A stretch of DNA of 64,000 nt from Arthrobacter pascens (GCF_030816475.1 NZ_JAUSXF010000001.1:1488001-1552000), one strand, 5' to 3'; positions 17,970 to 27,913 are shown, numbered from the stretch's first letter. Made by a program: numbers and translations. Notes: generated by a model not told the origin, from the sequence alone.

Positions 17970-19115
17970 TCATCGGGGAGGCGCCAGGACCACTACAAAA
18001 TCAGGATTTTGGTTGTTGGTGAGCAGCCAGAATCCACCGTCCGGGGTCCTTACGACGTCGCGGATACGGCCGTACTCCTGTGTGAAATAGGCCACAGGCG
18101 TTCCCGCATTTTCGCCGTCCAGGGGGACCGTCCACAGCCGCTGGCCGCGAAGGGCCCCGAGATAGGCAGTGGATCCTGCGATTTCGAGTCCGCTGGGTGA
18201 GGAATCCGCCGTCGAGGGCCACACAACCTCCGCGTCCCGGAAGCCTTCACGATGAGGGGCGCCCGTCACCGCAGGCCAGCCGTAGTTGCTGCCCGGAAGG
18301 ATCAGATTGAGCTCGTCGTTGACGTCGGGCCCGAATTCAGAGGCCCAGAACCTGCCTGCACTGTCCCATGCCAGCCCCTGCACATTCCGGTGCCCAATGC
18401 TGTAAACGGCGTTGCCATACGGATTCCCGGGGGCAGGCTTCCCGTCAGGCGTCAGCCGCAGGATCTTCCCACCCAGGGCATTGGGATCCTGCGGCTGTTC
18501 ACGGCGCTGCGAGTCGCCCGTGCCCACGTACAGGAAGCCGTCCGGGCCGAACCTGATCCTGCCGCCGTTGTGCGTGGAGGCTTTCGGGATTCCAGTAAAG
18601 ATGACGTCAGGGTCCCCGAACGATAAGGAACCTTCGGTCTTTTCCTCGAGCTTCACCCGGGCAATCCGGTTGTCCCCGGCGGCGGTGAAATACAGGTAGA
18701 GGTATCTATCGGCGGCGAAGCCGGGGGAGAGGGCAAGTCCGAGCAGTCCCCCCTCCCCGGCCGGCACGACGCCGGGGACCTGGCCGATGGTGGTTGCCTT
18801 GCCGTCCCGGACGGCCTTTAGCCGGGCCGAGGCCCGTTCCGAGATGACCGCTGTCCCGTCCGGCAGGAAGACAGCCGACCAGGGAATCTCCAGTTCCAGG
18901 TCCAGCTGGCCTACCACCTGGGGCTGTGCGCTGCCTCCCGGGCTGGTGCCCGTGCCCGTGCTGGTGCTGCTGCCGGTCGGCGGTCCGCTTCCGTCACCCG
19001 TGCAGCCCGACAGCAGCAGGGCAAGGCACGCTGCCCAGGCGGCTGCATGCCTGCGGGCAGACGAGGAATTAGGACCGGTTCCGCCTCGGCGCCCGGAACC
19101 CTGCGGCCTCCGCAT
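17970..19115 (-). CDS. PQQ-dependent sugar dehydrogenase family lipoprotein
   Basis: The 381-residue protein has a signal peptide with lipobox LLSGC, a Ser/Thr/Gly linker and a six-bladed glucose/sorbosone dehydrogenase domain. Typical motifs are VISERASARLKAV, EGGLLGLALSPGFAADRYLYLYFT, THNGGRIRFGPDGFLYVGTGD, GHRNVQGLAWD and EFGPDVNDELNLI. The family oxidises sugars outside the cell using pyrroloquinoline quinone, but many actinobacterial members have no proven substrate. The start is uncertain. ATG 19113-19115 gives a compact leader and a 47-bp overlap with the upstream gene; ATG 19155-19157 has the better ribosome site (GAGGAGGGG). Both would be coupled to the upstream gene. Confidence 0.87.
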   Translation of the reverse strand: MRRPQGSGRRGGTGPNSSSARRHAAAWAACLALLLSGCTGDGSGPPTGSSTSTGTGTSPGGSAQPQVVGQLDLELEIPWSAVFLPDGTAVISERASARLKAVRDGKATTIGQVPGVVPAGEGGLLGLALSPGFAADRYLYLYFTAAGDNRIARVKLEEKTEGSLSFGDPDVIFTGIPKASTHNGGRIRFGPDGFLYVGTGDSQRREQPQDPNALGGKILRLTPDGKPAPGNPYGNAVYSIGHRNVQGLAWDSAGRFWASEFGPDVNDELNLILPGSNYGWPAVTGAPHREGFRDAEVVWPSTADSSPSGLEIAGSTAYLGALRGQRLWTVPLDGENAGTPVAYFTQEYGRIRDVVRTPDGGFWLLTNNQNPDFVVVLAPPR

Positions 19116-20208
19116 GTGCCGCCGATTCAAACCAGACTTCAGCCCTGGTCTGCTCATAGTCCGGGTGCCCCTCCTCGTAATAGACCATCGACCCGGCGTC
19201 CCCTTTGACCGTGTAGTCCGCCGGTCCGCTGCCGTCGGGGGCCGGGGAGGCAGAACCCTGGCCATACGGCTCGTCTGCGGCGAGGTGGCCAGCCGGCACG
19301 GCACCTGTCCCGTAGTCTGCAGCGGCCCCTGCCGGTTCCTCCATGTGGGTTCCGGCCGTTTCAACCGCCTCCGAGGACCGAGTCCGGTCGGCCGTCTCAG
19401 TTTCCGGCGCGTTGTCCGGAATTTCGGGCAGTGCCGTGGCGTCGGCAGGAACCTCGGTCTGAGCCGCTGCGGGCTGCGTCACTACCGGATCCTGACCGGC
19501 GCTCTCCTCTGCCGCATTTTCGCCGGCGGCTGTTTCAGCGCCGGGCAGCGTCGGCGTATGCGGGCCGGTGTATTCGTCGTGATGGACGGGAGACGGCTGG
19601 GCCGGGGACCTGTCGGTTGTTCCCGTGTTCCCGTCCACCTGCTGCTTCTCCGCAGGTGGCGCTGCGGGGGACCCGCCGGCCTCGGACCACTGGGTCTCCC
19701 ACTCGGCCGCTTCTTCCTGCCTGCTGGAATCCTCCTCAAGCCGGGGGGCTTCCGGCGTTGCCAGGTCCTCCTCGCCGGGACGGGATATTGGCGCGGCGGC
19801 CGGGGCCCCTTCGGGGGCGCCGACGTCGGCGCCCGCAGGCTGGGCGGCCTCCCCGGTTTCCAACTCGGTCGTTTCCGCGTCCGCCTTTTCCAAGCCCGTC
19901 GTTTCCATGTCCGTGGTAGCAGCTGATACGCCCGGCTCATCATCCGCAGTCGTCGGAGGGACCGGCTCGGCGGGCCGTCCGAATCCTGCCGCACTGGGGA
20001 TACCGGCGGTGGCTGCCGCGTCGGCGGAAGCTGCCGCGCTTCCGCCTGCGAGGGCACCCTCTGCCCGGATCGCCTCGCCCGGGGCCGAAGAACGGGCCTG
20101 ATCCTTGCCGCCGGAACCGCTGTTCGTGGCAGAACTGCTGCGGTTCAGCAGCCACCAGACGACGCCGACTATCAGCACGATGACGATGATCCAGAAGACA
20201 AAATCCAT
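19069..20208 (-). CDS. Membrane-anchored protein with long disordered region and C-terminal sunset-like domain
   Basis: The 379-residue protein starts with a membrane segment (FVFWIIVIVLIVGVVWWLLN, residues 3-22). About 300 residues follow that are very rich in Ala, Glu, Pro, Thr and Gly and likely disordered. The conserved C-terminus contains VKGDAGSMVYYEEGHPDYEQ and AEVWFESAAHAEAAGFR. This ending matches my memory of the small sunset domain (VKGN..Y+..G..YY..T.AE.WF.....A...GF), which I cannot verify here. Its function is unknown; a cell-envelope role is an inference from the anchor. ATG 20206-20208 has GAAGGG upstream. The 3' end overlaps the sugar dehydrogenase start, and the 5' end is divergent from ilvD. 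Confidence 0.8.
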   Translation of the reverse strand: MDFVFWIIVIVLIVGVVWWLLNRSSSATNSGSGGKDQARSSAPGEAIRAEGALAGGSAAASADAAATAGIPSAAGFGRPAEPVPPTTADDEPGVSAATTDMETTGLEKADAETTELETGEAAQPAGADVGAPEGAPAAAPISRPGEEDLATPEAPRLEEDSSRQEEAAEWETQWSEAGGSPAAPPAEKQQVDGNTGTTDRSPAQPSPVHHDEYTGPHTPTLPGAETAAGENAAEESAGQDPVVTQPAAAQTEVPADATALPEIPDNAPETETADRTRSSEAVETAGTHMEEPAGAAADYGTGAVPAGHLAADEPYGQGSASPAPDGSGPADYTVKGDAGSMVYYEEGHPDYEQTRAEVWFESAAHAEAAGFRAPRRNRS

Positions 20209-20379
20209 AACAGAGCCCTTCGGTCCGGATGGCAAGGTTGCCTCCCTGACGGTACGTCCGCGCGAACACGGATGTCTAGGTTTCAGCACGTCAGGACGTG
20301 GCCGGGGCCCACAGGGCCTACCGATGGAGGCGGCCCGGAGTGATGGGGCGCACGTCCAATCCGGACAGACAGTATGGAT

Positions 20380-20394
20380 TCTCAATATCTGAGA
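20380..20394. promoter_or_regulatory. Palindromic operator upstream of ilvD, shared with leuCD
   Basis: TCTCAATATCTGAGA has 5-bp perfect arms around ATATC. The identical 15 bases occur in the ndgR-leuC divergent region (47558-47572). It lies 97 bp before the ilvD start. The probable binder is the IclR-family regulator encoded at 46823-47542. Confidence 0.75.
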
Positions 20395-20456
20395 CGAGAG
20401 TCCACTACTTGATCGAAATATTCCCGGAATTGCGCTTAACGGGCGCTTCAGGGTCG

Positions 20457-20483
20457 TTGGCCCCCTGATCGGAGCCATAGACT
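20457..20483 (+). promoter_or_regulatory. Candidate ilvD promoter giving a leaderless mRNA
   Basis: TTGGCC (20457-20462) and TAGACT (20478-20483) are spaced 15 bp. The -10 element ends 7 nt before the ilvD ATG, and no ribosome-binding site precedes that ATG, so transcription would begin at or beside the start codon. The short spacer keeps this tentative. Confidence 0.4.
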
Positions 20484-20490
20484 TTGACCC

Positions 20491-22212
20491 ATGAGTGAGG
20501 ACACCCTGATCGCGACCGACAATAAGCCTGACATCAAGCCCCGGAGCCGGGTCGTCACTGACGGAATCCACGCCGCGCCGGCCCGTGGCATGTTCCGCGC
20601 CGTAGGAATGGGCGATGACGACTTCGCAAAGCCCCAAATCGGCGTCGCGAGTTCCTGGAACGAAATTACTCCCTGCAACCTCTCCCTCAACCGGCTCGCG
20701 CAGGGCGCCAAGGAAGGCGTTCACGCGGGCGGCGGCTTTCCCATGCAGTTCGGCACCATCTCGGTCTCCGACGGCATTTCCATGGGCCATGAGGGCATGC
20801 ACTTCTCCCTGGTTTCCCGTGAGGTCATCGCCGACTCCGTCGAAACCGTCATGCAGGCCGAGCGGATCGACGGTTCAGTGCTCTTGGCCGGCTGTGACAA
20901 GTCCCTCCCGGGCATGCTGATGGCAGCAGCCCGCCTCGACCTCGCCAGCGTCTTCCTGTACGCCGGCTCCATCATGCCCGGCTGGGTCAAGCTTGAGGAC
21001 GGCTCCGAAAAGGAAGTCACCCTGATTGATGCGTTCGAGGCCGTTGGTGCGTGCGCCGCCGGCAAGATGAGCCTCGGGGACCTGGAACGCATTGAAAAGG
21101 CCATCTGCCCCGGCGAAGGCGCCTGCGGCGGGATGTACACGGCCAACACCATGGCCTGCATCGGCGAAGCCCTGGGCATGTCCCTTCCGGGCTCCGCCGC
21201 GCCGCCCTCGGCAGACCGCCGTCGTGATGACTTTGCCCGCAAGTCCGGCGAGGCTGTGGTGAACCTGCTCCGGCTTGGTATCACGGCACGGGACATCATG
21301 ACCAAGAAGGCGTTCGAGAACGCCATCGCCGTGACAATGGCATTCGGCGGCTCCACCAACGCCGTTCTGCACCTGCTGGCCATTGCCCGCGAAGCCGAAG
21401 TGGAGCTGACGCTCGACGACTTCAACCGCATCGGTGACAAGATCCCGCACCTCGGTGACCTCAAGCCGTTTGGCCGCTACGTCATGACGGACGTGGACAA
21501 GATCGGCGGCGTGCCGGTCATCATGAAGGCACTGCTCGACGCCGGGTTGCTGCACGGCGACTGCCTCACCGTTACCGGCAAGACCCTCGCCGAAAACCTT
21601 GCGTCCATCAACCCGCCGGACCTTGACGGCAAGATCCTGCGGGCCCTGGACAATCCGATCCACAAGACCGGTGGCATCACCATCCTGCACGGCTCCATGG
21701 CCCCTGAAGGTGCCGTCGTGAAGAGCGCCGGCTTCGATGCCGATGTCTTCGAAGGTACTGCCCGCGTGTTCGAGCGCGAGCAGGGCGCCCTCGATGCCCT
21801 GGACAAGGGTGAAATCCATGCCGGTGACGTGGTGGTCATCCGCTACGAAGGCCCCAAGGGCGGCCCCGGCATGCGCGAGATGCTGGCCATCACCGGCGCC
21901 ATCAAGGGTGCCGGGCTGGGCAAGGACGTCCTGCTCCTGACCGACGGCCGCTTCTCCGGCGGAACCACCGGCCTGTGCATCGGCCACGTGGCCCCGGAAG
22001 CTGTCGACGGCGGCCCCATCGCCTTCGTCAAGGACGGCGACCGGATCCGCGTGGACATTGCCGCCCGCAGCTTTGACCTGCTGGTCGACGAGGCGGAACT
22101 GGAGTCCCGTAAGGTCGGCTGGGAGCCGCTGCCGGCGAAATTCACCAAGGGTGTCCTCGCCAAGTACGCCAAACTGGTGCACAGCGCCTCCACTGGCGCA
22201 TACTGCGGGTAG
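20491..22212 (+). CDS. ilvD: Dihydroxy-acid dehydratase
   Basis: The 573-residue cytoplasmic iron-sulfur enzyme converts 2,3-dihydroxy-isovalerate and -methylvalerate to the 2-keto acids for valine, leucine and isoleucine. Cluster cysteines are visible in GCDKSLPGM and [15 protein letters not shown], with the further conserved TPCNLSLN and ASSWNEI near the N-terminus and [22 protein letters not shown] near the C-terminus. Length fits the family. The gene appears monocistronic: a 66-bp palindrome follows its stop, and the downstream ilvBNC operon has its own attenuated promoter. The shared palindrome at 20380-20394 suggests control by the IclR-type leucine regulator. Confidence 0.97.
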   Translation: MSEDTLIATDNKPDIKPRSRVVTDGIHAAPARGMFRAVGMGDDDFAKPQIGVASSWNEITPCNLSLNRLAQGAKEGVHAGGGFPMQFGTISVSDGISMGHEGMHFSLVSREVIADSVETVMQAERIDGSVLLAGCDKSLPGMLMAAARLDLASVFLYAGSIMPGWVKLEDGSEKEVTLIDAFEAVGACAAGKMSLGDLERIEKAICPGEGACGGMYTANTMACIGEALGMSLPGSAAPPSADRRRDDFARKSGEAVVNLLRLGITARDIMTKKAFENAIAVTMAFGGSTNAVLHLLAIAREAEVELTLDDFNRIGDKIPHLGDLKPFGRYVMTDVDKIGGVPVIMKALLDAGLLHGDCLTVTGKTLAENLASINPPDLDGKILRALDNPIHKTGGITILHGSMAPEGAVVKSAGFDADVFEGTARVFEREQGALDALDKGEIHAGDVVVIRYEGPKGGPGMREMLAITGAIKGAGLGKDVLLLTDGRFSGGTTGLCIGHVAPEAVDGGPIAFVKDGDRIRVDIAARSFDLLVDEAELESRKVGWEPLPAKFTKGVLAKYAKLVHSASTGAYCG

Positions 22213-22225
22213 CAGGCCCTGCGAG

Positions 22226-22291
22226 CCCAACTAGGTAGCAGCAGGTGTCGTTTTGAGCGCTCATAACGACATCTGCTGCTACTCAGTTGGG
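22226..22291. repeat. 66-bp near-perfect palindrome downstream of ilvD
   Basis: Arms CCCAACT (22226-22232) plus GTAGCAGCAGGTGTCGTT (22235-22252) pair with AACGACATCTGCTGCTAC (22265-22282) plus AGTTGGG (22285-22291). Two G-T pairs and one mismatch occur in 27 positions. Even the centre, TGAGCGCTCA, is self-complementary. It may terminate ilvD transcription, but its length and symmetry exceed a normal terminator and suggest a REP-like element. Confidence 0.7.
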
Positions 22292-22306
22292 GGAGGCATT
22301 CAGTTA

Positions 22307-22324
22307 GTGGACAATGAAGTCCAC
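22307..22324. promoter_or_regulatory. Inverted repeat upstream of the ilvB leader, possible operator
   Basis: GTGGAC (22307-22312) and GTCCAC (22319-22324) form a perfect 6-bp inverted repeat with a 6-bp spacer. It lies 24 bp upstream of the candidate -35 box of ilvBNC. No binder is known from the window. Confidence 0.35.
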
Positions 22325-22348
22325 ATGGTGAGATGCGGTAAGGTCACA

Positions 22349-22378
22349 TTGACACGTATCTTGCTGAGAGGGAAAACT
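22349..22378 (+). promoter_or_regulatory. Candidate ilvBNC promoter
   Basis: TTGACA (22349-22354) is spaced 18 bp from AAAACT (22373-22378), which ends 6 nt before the leader-peptide ATG. That would give a leaderless leader peptide. The -10 lacks its usual first T. A competing -10, TAAGGT at 22338-22343, would leave an untranslated leader containing GAGAGGG. Confidence 0.45.
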
Positions 22379-22384
22379 GAACGC

Positions 22385-22456
22385 ATGATCGCATTCGTTA
22401 CCAGCTGCGCCGCTGCAGATGCAGTAGTCGTCCTTACCAGGCGCGTGGCTAAATAG
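22385..22456 (+). CDS. ilvB leader peptide (attenuation)
   Basis: A 23-codon frame starts ATG ATC GCA TTC GTT and contains three consecutive valine codons followed by leucine (AVVVLT) near its end, before TAG. An intrinsic terminator follows 28 bp later, then ilvB. This is the layout of the branched-chain amino acid attenuators described for ilvBNC in corynebacteria and streptomycetes. When charged Val or Leu tRNA is scarce, the ribosome stalls at the Val-Val-Val-Leu run and the terminator should be prevented. The frame is too short for normal gene prediction, but its codons and position make it convincing. Confidence 0.88.
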   Translation: MIAFVTSCAAADAVVVLTRRVAK

Positions 22457-22470
22457 CCCGACTGGTAACG
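22396..22470 (+). promoter_or_regulatory. Alternative pairing elements of the ilvBNC attenuator
   Basis: CGTTACCAG (22396-22404, early leader codons) and TTACCAG (22434-22440, the last codons) can each pair with CTGGTAACG (22462-22470). GCGCGTG (22441-22447) can pair with CACGCGC (22477-22483), just before the terminator stem. The second and last pairings cross, so they exclude each other. This is the competing-structure arrangement expected of an attenuator; which form is the antiterminator needs folding analysis. Confidence 0.6.
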
Positions 22471-22483
22471 AACCGTCACGCGC

Positions 22484-22521
22484 AAACCCCTCGAAGAGCC
22501 GCCAGGCTGAGGGGTTTTTTT
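22484..22521 (+). terminator. Intrinsic terminator of the ilvBNC attenuator
   Basis: AAACCCCTC (22484-22492) pairs perfectly with GAGGGGTTT (22509-22517) around a 16-nt loop, followed by a run of seven T and then ATTT. It stands between the leader peptide and ilvB and is the clearest U-tailed terminator in the window. Confidence 0.9.
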
Positions 22522-22570
22522 ATTTCCCCGCAGTTTCCACGAACACAGATGATCCACAAGGAAGAGTCCG

Positions 22571-24478
22571 ATGAGCAAAGGATCGCCGATCAGCCCCTCG
22601 CTGATGGCTACAAAGTCCGCTGGAGCCCCCAAGGCTCCGGAACGCGCCGACCGACCGGCTGACACTGCCGCCGTCGTCGCCGATCTTGCCGCTGTCTCTC
22701 CTGTCCTCGGGCCGAACACTGTTGTACCCCCAACGGTGATGACCGGCTCGGAAGCTATTGTCCGCTCGCTCGAAGAACTCGGCGTGGACGATATTTTTGG
22801 TTTGCCCGGTGGCGCGATCCTGCCTACCTACGACCCCTTGATGGCTTCAAGAATGAATCACGTGCTGGTCCGTCACGAACAGGGAGCCGGCCACGCCGCG
22901 CAAGGCTATGCAATGGTTACCGGCCGGGTTGGTGTCTGTATCGCCACCTCCGGTCCCGGTGCCACCAACCTCGTCACTGCCATCATGGATGCACACATGG
23001 ATTCCGTCCCGCTGGTGGCCATCACAGGCCAGGTATCCAGCGGCGTGATCGGCACCGACGCGTTCCAGGAAGCGGACATCGTCGGTATCACCATGCCGAT
23101 CACCAAGCATTCCTTCCTGGTGACCGACCCCAACGACATCCCGCACGTGATGGCCGAAGCCTTCCACCTGGCATCCACTGGCCGCCCCGGCCCGGTGCTG
23201 GTGGACATCGCCAAGGATGCCCAGCAGGGCGAGATGACCTTCGCCTGGCCGCCCAAGATCGACCTTCCCGGCTACCGTCCCGTGACGCGCGGGCACAACA
23301 AGCAGGTCCGCGAAGCAGCCAAGCTCATCGCGGCCGCCAGCAAGCCGGTACTGTACGTGGGCGGCGGCGTAGTGAAAGCGCATGCCTCCGCGGAACTCCG
23401 CGAGTTGGCTGAGCTGACCGGAGCTCCGGTGGTCACCACCCTGATGGCGCGCGGCGTTTTCCCGGACTCGCACCCGCAGCACGTGGGCATGCCGGGAATG
23501 CACGGCACGGTATCAGCTGTTACCGCCCTGCAGCAGTCCGACCTGCTCATTACGCTCGGGGCTCGCTTCGATGACCGCGTGACCGGAATCCTGAAGACCT
23601 TCGCCCCGCTGGCCAAGGTCATCCATGCCGACATCGACCCCGCGGAAATCTCGAAGAACCGCACAGCCGATGTGCCCATCGTAGGATCAGTCAAGGAAAT
23701 CATTCCCGAGCTGACGGAGGCAGTCCGTGCCCAGTTCGAGTCCTCCGGCACCCCGGAACTCACCACCTGGTGGGCCTTCCTGAATAATCTCAAGGAAACC
23801 TATCCGCTGGGCTGGACCGAACCCGACGACGGCCTCAGCGCCCCGCAGCGCGTCATCGAACGGATCGGCGCCCTGACCGGACCCGAGGGAATCTACGTCG
23901 CGGGCGTGGGACAGCACCAGATGTGGGCCGCCCAGTTCATCAAGTACGAGCGGCCCCACGCCTGGCTCAACTCCGGCGGCGCCGGCACCATGGGCTACGC
24001 CGTACCGGCCGCCATGGGCGCCAAGGTAGGGGATCCTGACCGGGTGGTCTGGGCGATCGACGGCGACGGCTGCTTCCAGATGACCAACCAGGAACTGGCC
24101 ACCTGCGCCATCAACAAGATTCCCATCAAGGTTGCCATCATCAACAACTCGTCGCTGGGCATGGTCCGCCAGTGGCAGACGCTCTTCTATGAAGGCCGTT
24201 ACTCCAACACCGACCTGAACACCGGCCACGACACCGTCCGCATCCCGGACTTCGTGAAGCTGGCGGACGCCTACGGCTGCGCGTCCTTCCGTTGCGAACG
24301 CGACGAGGACATTGACGCCACCATCCAGAAAGCCCTGGAGATCAACGACCGACCCGTGGTCATTGACTTTGTGGTGAGCCCCAACTCCATGGTGTGGCCG
24401 ATGGTGCCCGCCGGCGTGAGCAACGACCAGATCCAGGTTGCCCGCAACATGACCCCGGAATGGGAAGAGGAGGACTGA
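22571..24478 (+). CDS. ilvB: Acetolactate synthase large (catalytic) subunit
   Basis: This 635-residue ThDP enzyme condenses pyruvate with pyruvate or 2-ketobutyrate, the first common step of Val/Leu/Ile synthesis. The N-terminal ThDP domain has [19 protein letters not shown] and the catalytic Glu in [15 protein letters not shown]. The C-terminal domain has the ThDP motif [15 protein letters not shown] to [12 protein letters not shown]. An Ala/Pro-rich stretch of about 55 residues precedes the conserved part, longer than in enteric enzymes but common in actinobacteria. AAGGAAGAG precedes the ATG. It is the first structural gene after the attenuator, with ilvN starting 2 bp after its stop. Confidence 0.97.
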   Translation: MSKGSPISPSLMATKSAGAPKAPERADRPADTAAVVADLAAVSPVLGPNTVVPPTVMTGSEAIVRSLEELGVDDIFGLPGGAILPTYDPLMASRMNHVLVRHEQGAGHAAQGYAMVTGRVGVCIATSGPGATNLVTAIMDAHMDSVPLVAITGQVSSGVIGTDAFQEADIVGITMPITKHSFLVTDPNDIPHVMAEAFHLASTGRPGPVLVDIAKDAQQGEMTFAWPPKIDLPGYRPVTRGHNKQVREAAKLIAAASKPVLYVGGGVVKAHASAELRELAELTGAPVVTTLMARGVFPDSHPQHVGMPGMHGTVSAVTALQQSDLLITLGARFDDRVTGILKTFAPLAKVIHADIDPAEISKNRTADVPIVGSVKEIIPELTEAVRAQFESSGTPELTTWWAFLNNLKETYPLGWTEPDDGLSAPQRVIERIGALTGPEGIYVAGVGQHQMWAAQFIKYERPHAWLNSGGAGTMGYAVPAAMGAKVGDPDRVVWAIDGDGCFQMTNQELATCAINKIPIKVAIINNSSLGMVRQWQTLFYEGRYSNTDLNTGHDTVRIPDFVKLADAYGCASFRCERDEDIDATIQKALEINDRPVVIDFVVSPNSMVWPMVPAGVSNDQIQVARNMTPEWEEED

Positions 24479-24480
24479 TC

Positions 24481-24993
24481 ATGAGCCGCCACACGCTGTC
24501 CGTTCTGGTCGAAGACAAACCTGGTGTACTGACCCGCGTCGCGAGCCTTTTCGCGCGCCGTGCCTTTAACATCAATTCCCTGGCCGTCGGGCCGACCGAG
24601 GTTCCGGGCATGTCCCGGATGACCGTCGTCGTCGACGCCGACGGTGACCTTATTGAACAGGTCACCAAGCAGCTCAACAAGCTCGTCAACGTCATCAAGA
24701 TCGTTGAGCTGACCTCCGAATCTTCCGTGCAGCGAGACCACATCCTGGTCAAGGTACGTGCGGATGCCGCAACTCGTCTGCAGGTGACCCAGGCTGCAGA
24801 CCTGTTCCGCGCTTCAGTGGTTGACGTCTCCACAGACTCAGTAGTCATTGAAGCAACAGGCCACCCCGAAAAGCTCACCGCGCTGCTCTCAGTGCTCGAG
24901 CCCTTCGGCATCCGCGAAATTGTGCAGTCCGGCACTTTGGCCGTTGGACGGGGATCCCGCTCCATGAGTGACAGGGCCTTGCGTTCAGCCTGA
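24481..24993 (+). CDS. ilvN: Acetolactate synthase small (regulatory) subunit
   Basis: The 170-residue protein begins with an ACT domain, HTLSVLVEDKPGVLTRVASLFARRAFNINSLAVGPTE (residues 4-39), and has the small-subunit C-terminal domain with VLEPFGIREIVQSGTLAVGRG. It activates IlvB and confers feedback inhibition, mainly by valine. I start it at ATG 24481, 2 bp behind the ilvB stop, with GGGAAGAGGAGG upstream; the frame extends into ilvB but without homology. It is translationally linked to ilvB and followed by ilvC after 90 bp. Confidence 0.96.
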   Translation: MSRHTLSVLVEDKPGVLTRVASLFARRAFNINSLAVGPTEVPGMSRMTVVVDADGDLIEQVTKQLNKLVNVIKIVELTSESSVQRDHILVKVRADAATRLQVTQAADLFRASVVDVSTDSVVIEATGHPEKLTALLSVLEPFGIREIVQSGTLAVGRGSRSMSDRALRSA

Positions 24994-26109
<1,116 letters not shown>

Positions 26110-26143
26110 GTCACGCTTTTCGCCTAGCCGGGTACCGGAAAAT

Positions 26144-26180
26144 GGCCGGGTTCACACTTCACAATGTGGGCCCGGCCTTT
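26144..26180 (+). terminator. Terminator of ilvBNC
   Basis: GGCCGGG (26144-26150) pairs with CCCGGCC (26171-26177), and CACA/TGTG extends the helix inside. Only TTT follows. It lies between ilvC and serA. Confidence 0.7.
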
Positions 26181-26234
26181 CCGTCGGCCTAGACTTGTTA
26201 TATCCCCCCAGGACTGCAACGCAGAGGATCAGCC

Positions 26235-27824
26235 GTGTCAAAACCCGTAGTACTGCTCGCCGAAGAACTTTCGCCCGCCACTGTCGAGGCCCTCGGCCCG
26301 GACTTTGAAATCCGCCAGACCGACGGTGCCGACCGTTCCCAGCTGCTGTCTGCGATCGTCGACGTCGACGCGATCCTGGTCCGTTCCGCCACACAGGTTG
26401 ACGCCGAAGCCATTGCCGCGGCCAAGAACCTCAAAGTCATCGCCCGCGCAGGCGTTGGACTGGACAACGTGGACATCAAGGCCGCGACCCAGGCCGGCGT
26501 CATGGTGGTCAATGCCCCGACGTCGAACATCGTCTCTGCCGCAGAACTCACGGTCGGGCATATCCTCAGCCTGGCGCGCCACATCCCGCAGGCCAGCGCG
26601 GCGCTGAAAAACGGTGAGTGGAAGCGTTCCAAGTACACCGGAATCGAACTCTTTGAGAAGAAGATCGGCATCATCGGCCTGGGCCGCATCGGCGCCCTGG
26701 TGGCCGCACGCCTCCAGGGTTTCGAAACCGAGATCCTCGCGTACGACCCCTACATCACGTCCGCCCGCGCCGCGCAGCTCGGCGTCAGACTCGTCACCCT
26801 GGATGAACTGCTGAGCCAGGCTGACTTCGTCACCATCCACATGCCCAAGACCCCGGAGACCGTGGGCATGCTCGGCGCTGACGCCTTCACCAAGATGAAG
26901 TCCACTGCCTACGTGGTCAACGTCGCCCGTGGCGGCCTGGTGGACGAGGAAGCCCTCTACGCCGCCCTGCAGGACCGCCAGATCGCCGGTGCCGCCGTCG
27001 ACGTCTTCGTCAAGGAGCCCAGCACGGACCTGCCCTTCTTCGCCCTGGACAACGTCGTGGTGACCCCGCACCTGGGTGCCTCCACCGACGAGGCGCAGGA
27101 GAAGGCAGGCGTCTCGGTCGCCAAGTCGGTGCGCCTGGCGCTGGCGGGTGAACTCGTCCCCGACGCCGTCAACGTCGCCGGCGGCGTGATTGCCCCGGAC
27201 GTCCGCCCGGGCATCCCGCTGATCGAAAAGCTGGGACGCATCTTCACGGCCTTGACCCACGCGTCCCTGACCCAGATTGACGTTGAAGTGGCAGGGGAGA
27301 TCGCAGCCCTGGACGTCAAGGTCCTGGAACTTGCCGCCCTGAAGGGTATCTTCGCCGATGTGGTCACCGAGCAGGTCTCCTACGTCAACGCCCCCGTCAT
27401 TGCCGAACAGCGCGGCATCAACACCCGCCTGATCACGACGCCGGAGGCCGAGGACTACCGCAACGTCCTGACCATCCGGGGTGCTTTGAGCGACGGTTCG
27501 CAGATCTCCGTGGCGGGCACCCTGACCGGTCCCAAGCAGGTGGAGAAGCTGGTTGGCCTCAACGGGTACGACGTCGAGATCCCCATCAGCGAGCACCTCG
27601 TCGTGGTCGCCTACGCCGACCGTCCAGGCGTGATCGGCACGATCGGGCACATCCTTGGCATGAACAACATCAACATCGCGGGCATGCAGGTGGCGCGCCA
27701 GGCCGAGGGCGGGCAGGTGCTGGCGCTGCTGACCATCGACAGCTCGGTTCCCCAGCAGGTCCTGGACGCCATCAAAGCCGGTATCGGTGCGGAAATGGTC
27801 CGCGAAGTGGACCTCGAAGACTAG
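26235..27824 (+). CDS. serA: D-3-phosphoglycerate dehydrogenase
   Basis: At 529 residues it is the long form with two C-terminal regulatory domains. The NAD-binding signature KIGIIGLGRIGALVAARLQGF lies near residue 140, the catalytic His region in VVTPHLGASTDEAQEKAG, the intervening ASB domain at about 315-450, and the ACT domain ADRPGVIGTIGHILGMNNINIAGMQVAR at about 460-525. It makes phosphohydroxypyruvate, the committed step of serine synthesis, and the ACT domain allows serine inhibition. The start is GTG 26235. It is a single gene between the ilvC terminator and a structured 3' region. Confidence 0.97.
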   Translation: MSKPVVLLAEELSPATVEALGPDFEIRQTDGADRSQLLSAIVDVDAILVRSATQVDAEAIAAAKNLKVIARAGVGLDNVDIKAATQAGVMVVNAPTSNIVSAAELTVGHILSLARHIPQASAALKNGEWKRSKYTGIELFEKKIGIIGLGRIGALVAARLQGFETEILAYDPYITSARAAQLGVRLVTLDELLSQADFVTIHMPKTPETVGMLGADAFTKMKSTAYVVNVARGGLVDEEALYAALQDRQIAGAAVDVFVKEPSTDLPFFALDNVVVTPHLGASTDEAQEKAGVSVAKSVRLALAGELVPDAVNVAGGVIAPDVRPGIPLIEKLGRIFTALTHASLTQIDVEVAGEIAALDVKVLELAALKGIFADVVTEQVSYVNAPVIAEQRGINTRLITTPEAEDYRNVLTIRGALSDGSQISVAGTLTGPKQVEKLVGLNGYDVEIPISEHLVVVAYADRPGVIGTIGHILGMNNINIAGMQVARQAEGGQVLALLTIDSSVPQQVLDAIKAGIGAEMVREVDLED

Positions 27825-27913
27825 CCAAATCCGCACACTGTGAATCACGGGGGGCAGTGAATTCGCGTGACTGTGAGTTACGCGTGACCGCGTCTTAACG
27901 TCGGCCACGTATG

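Noticed and set aside
22226..22291. Considered as a rho-independent terminator only
   Set aside because: No U-run follows and the arms are far longer than needed; kept as a palindromic repeat with possible terminator activity.
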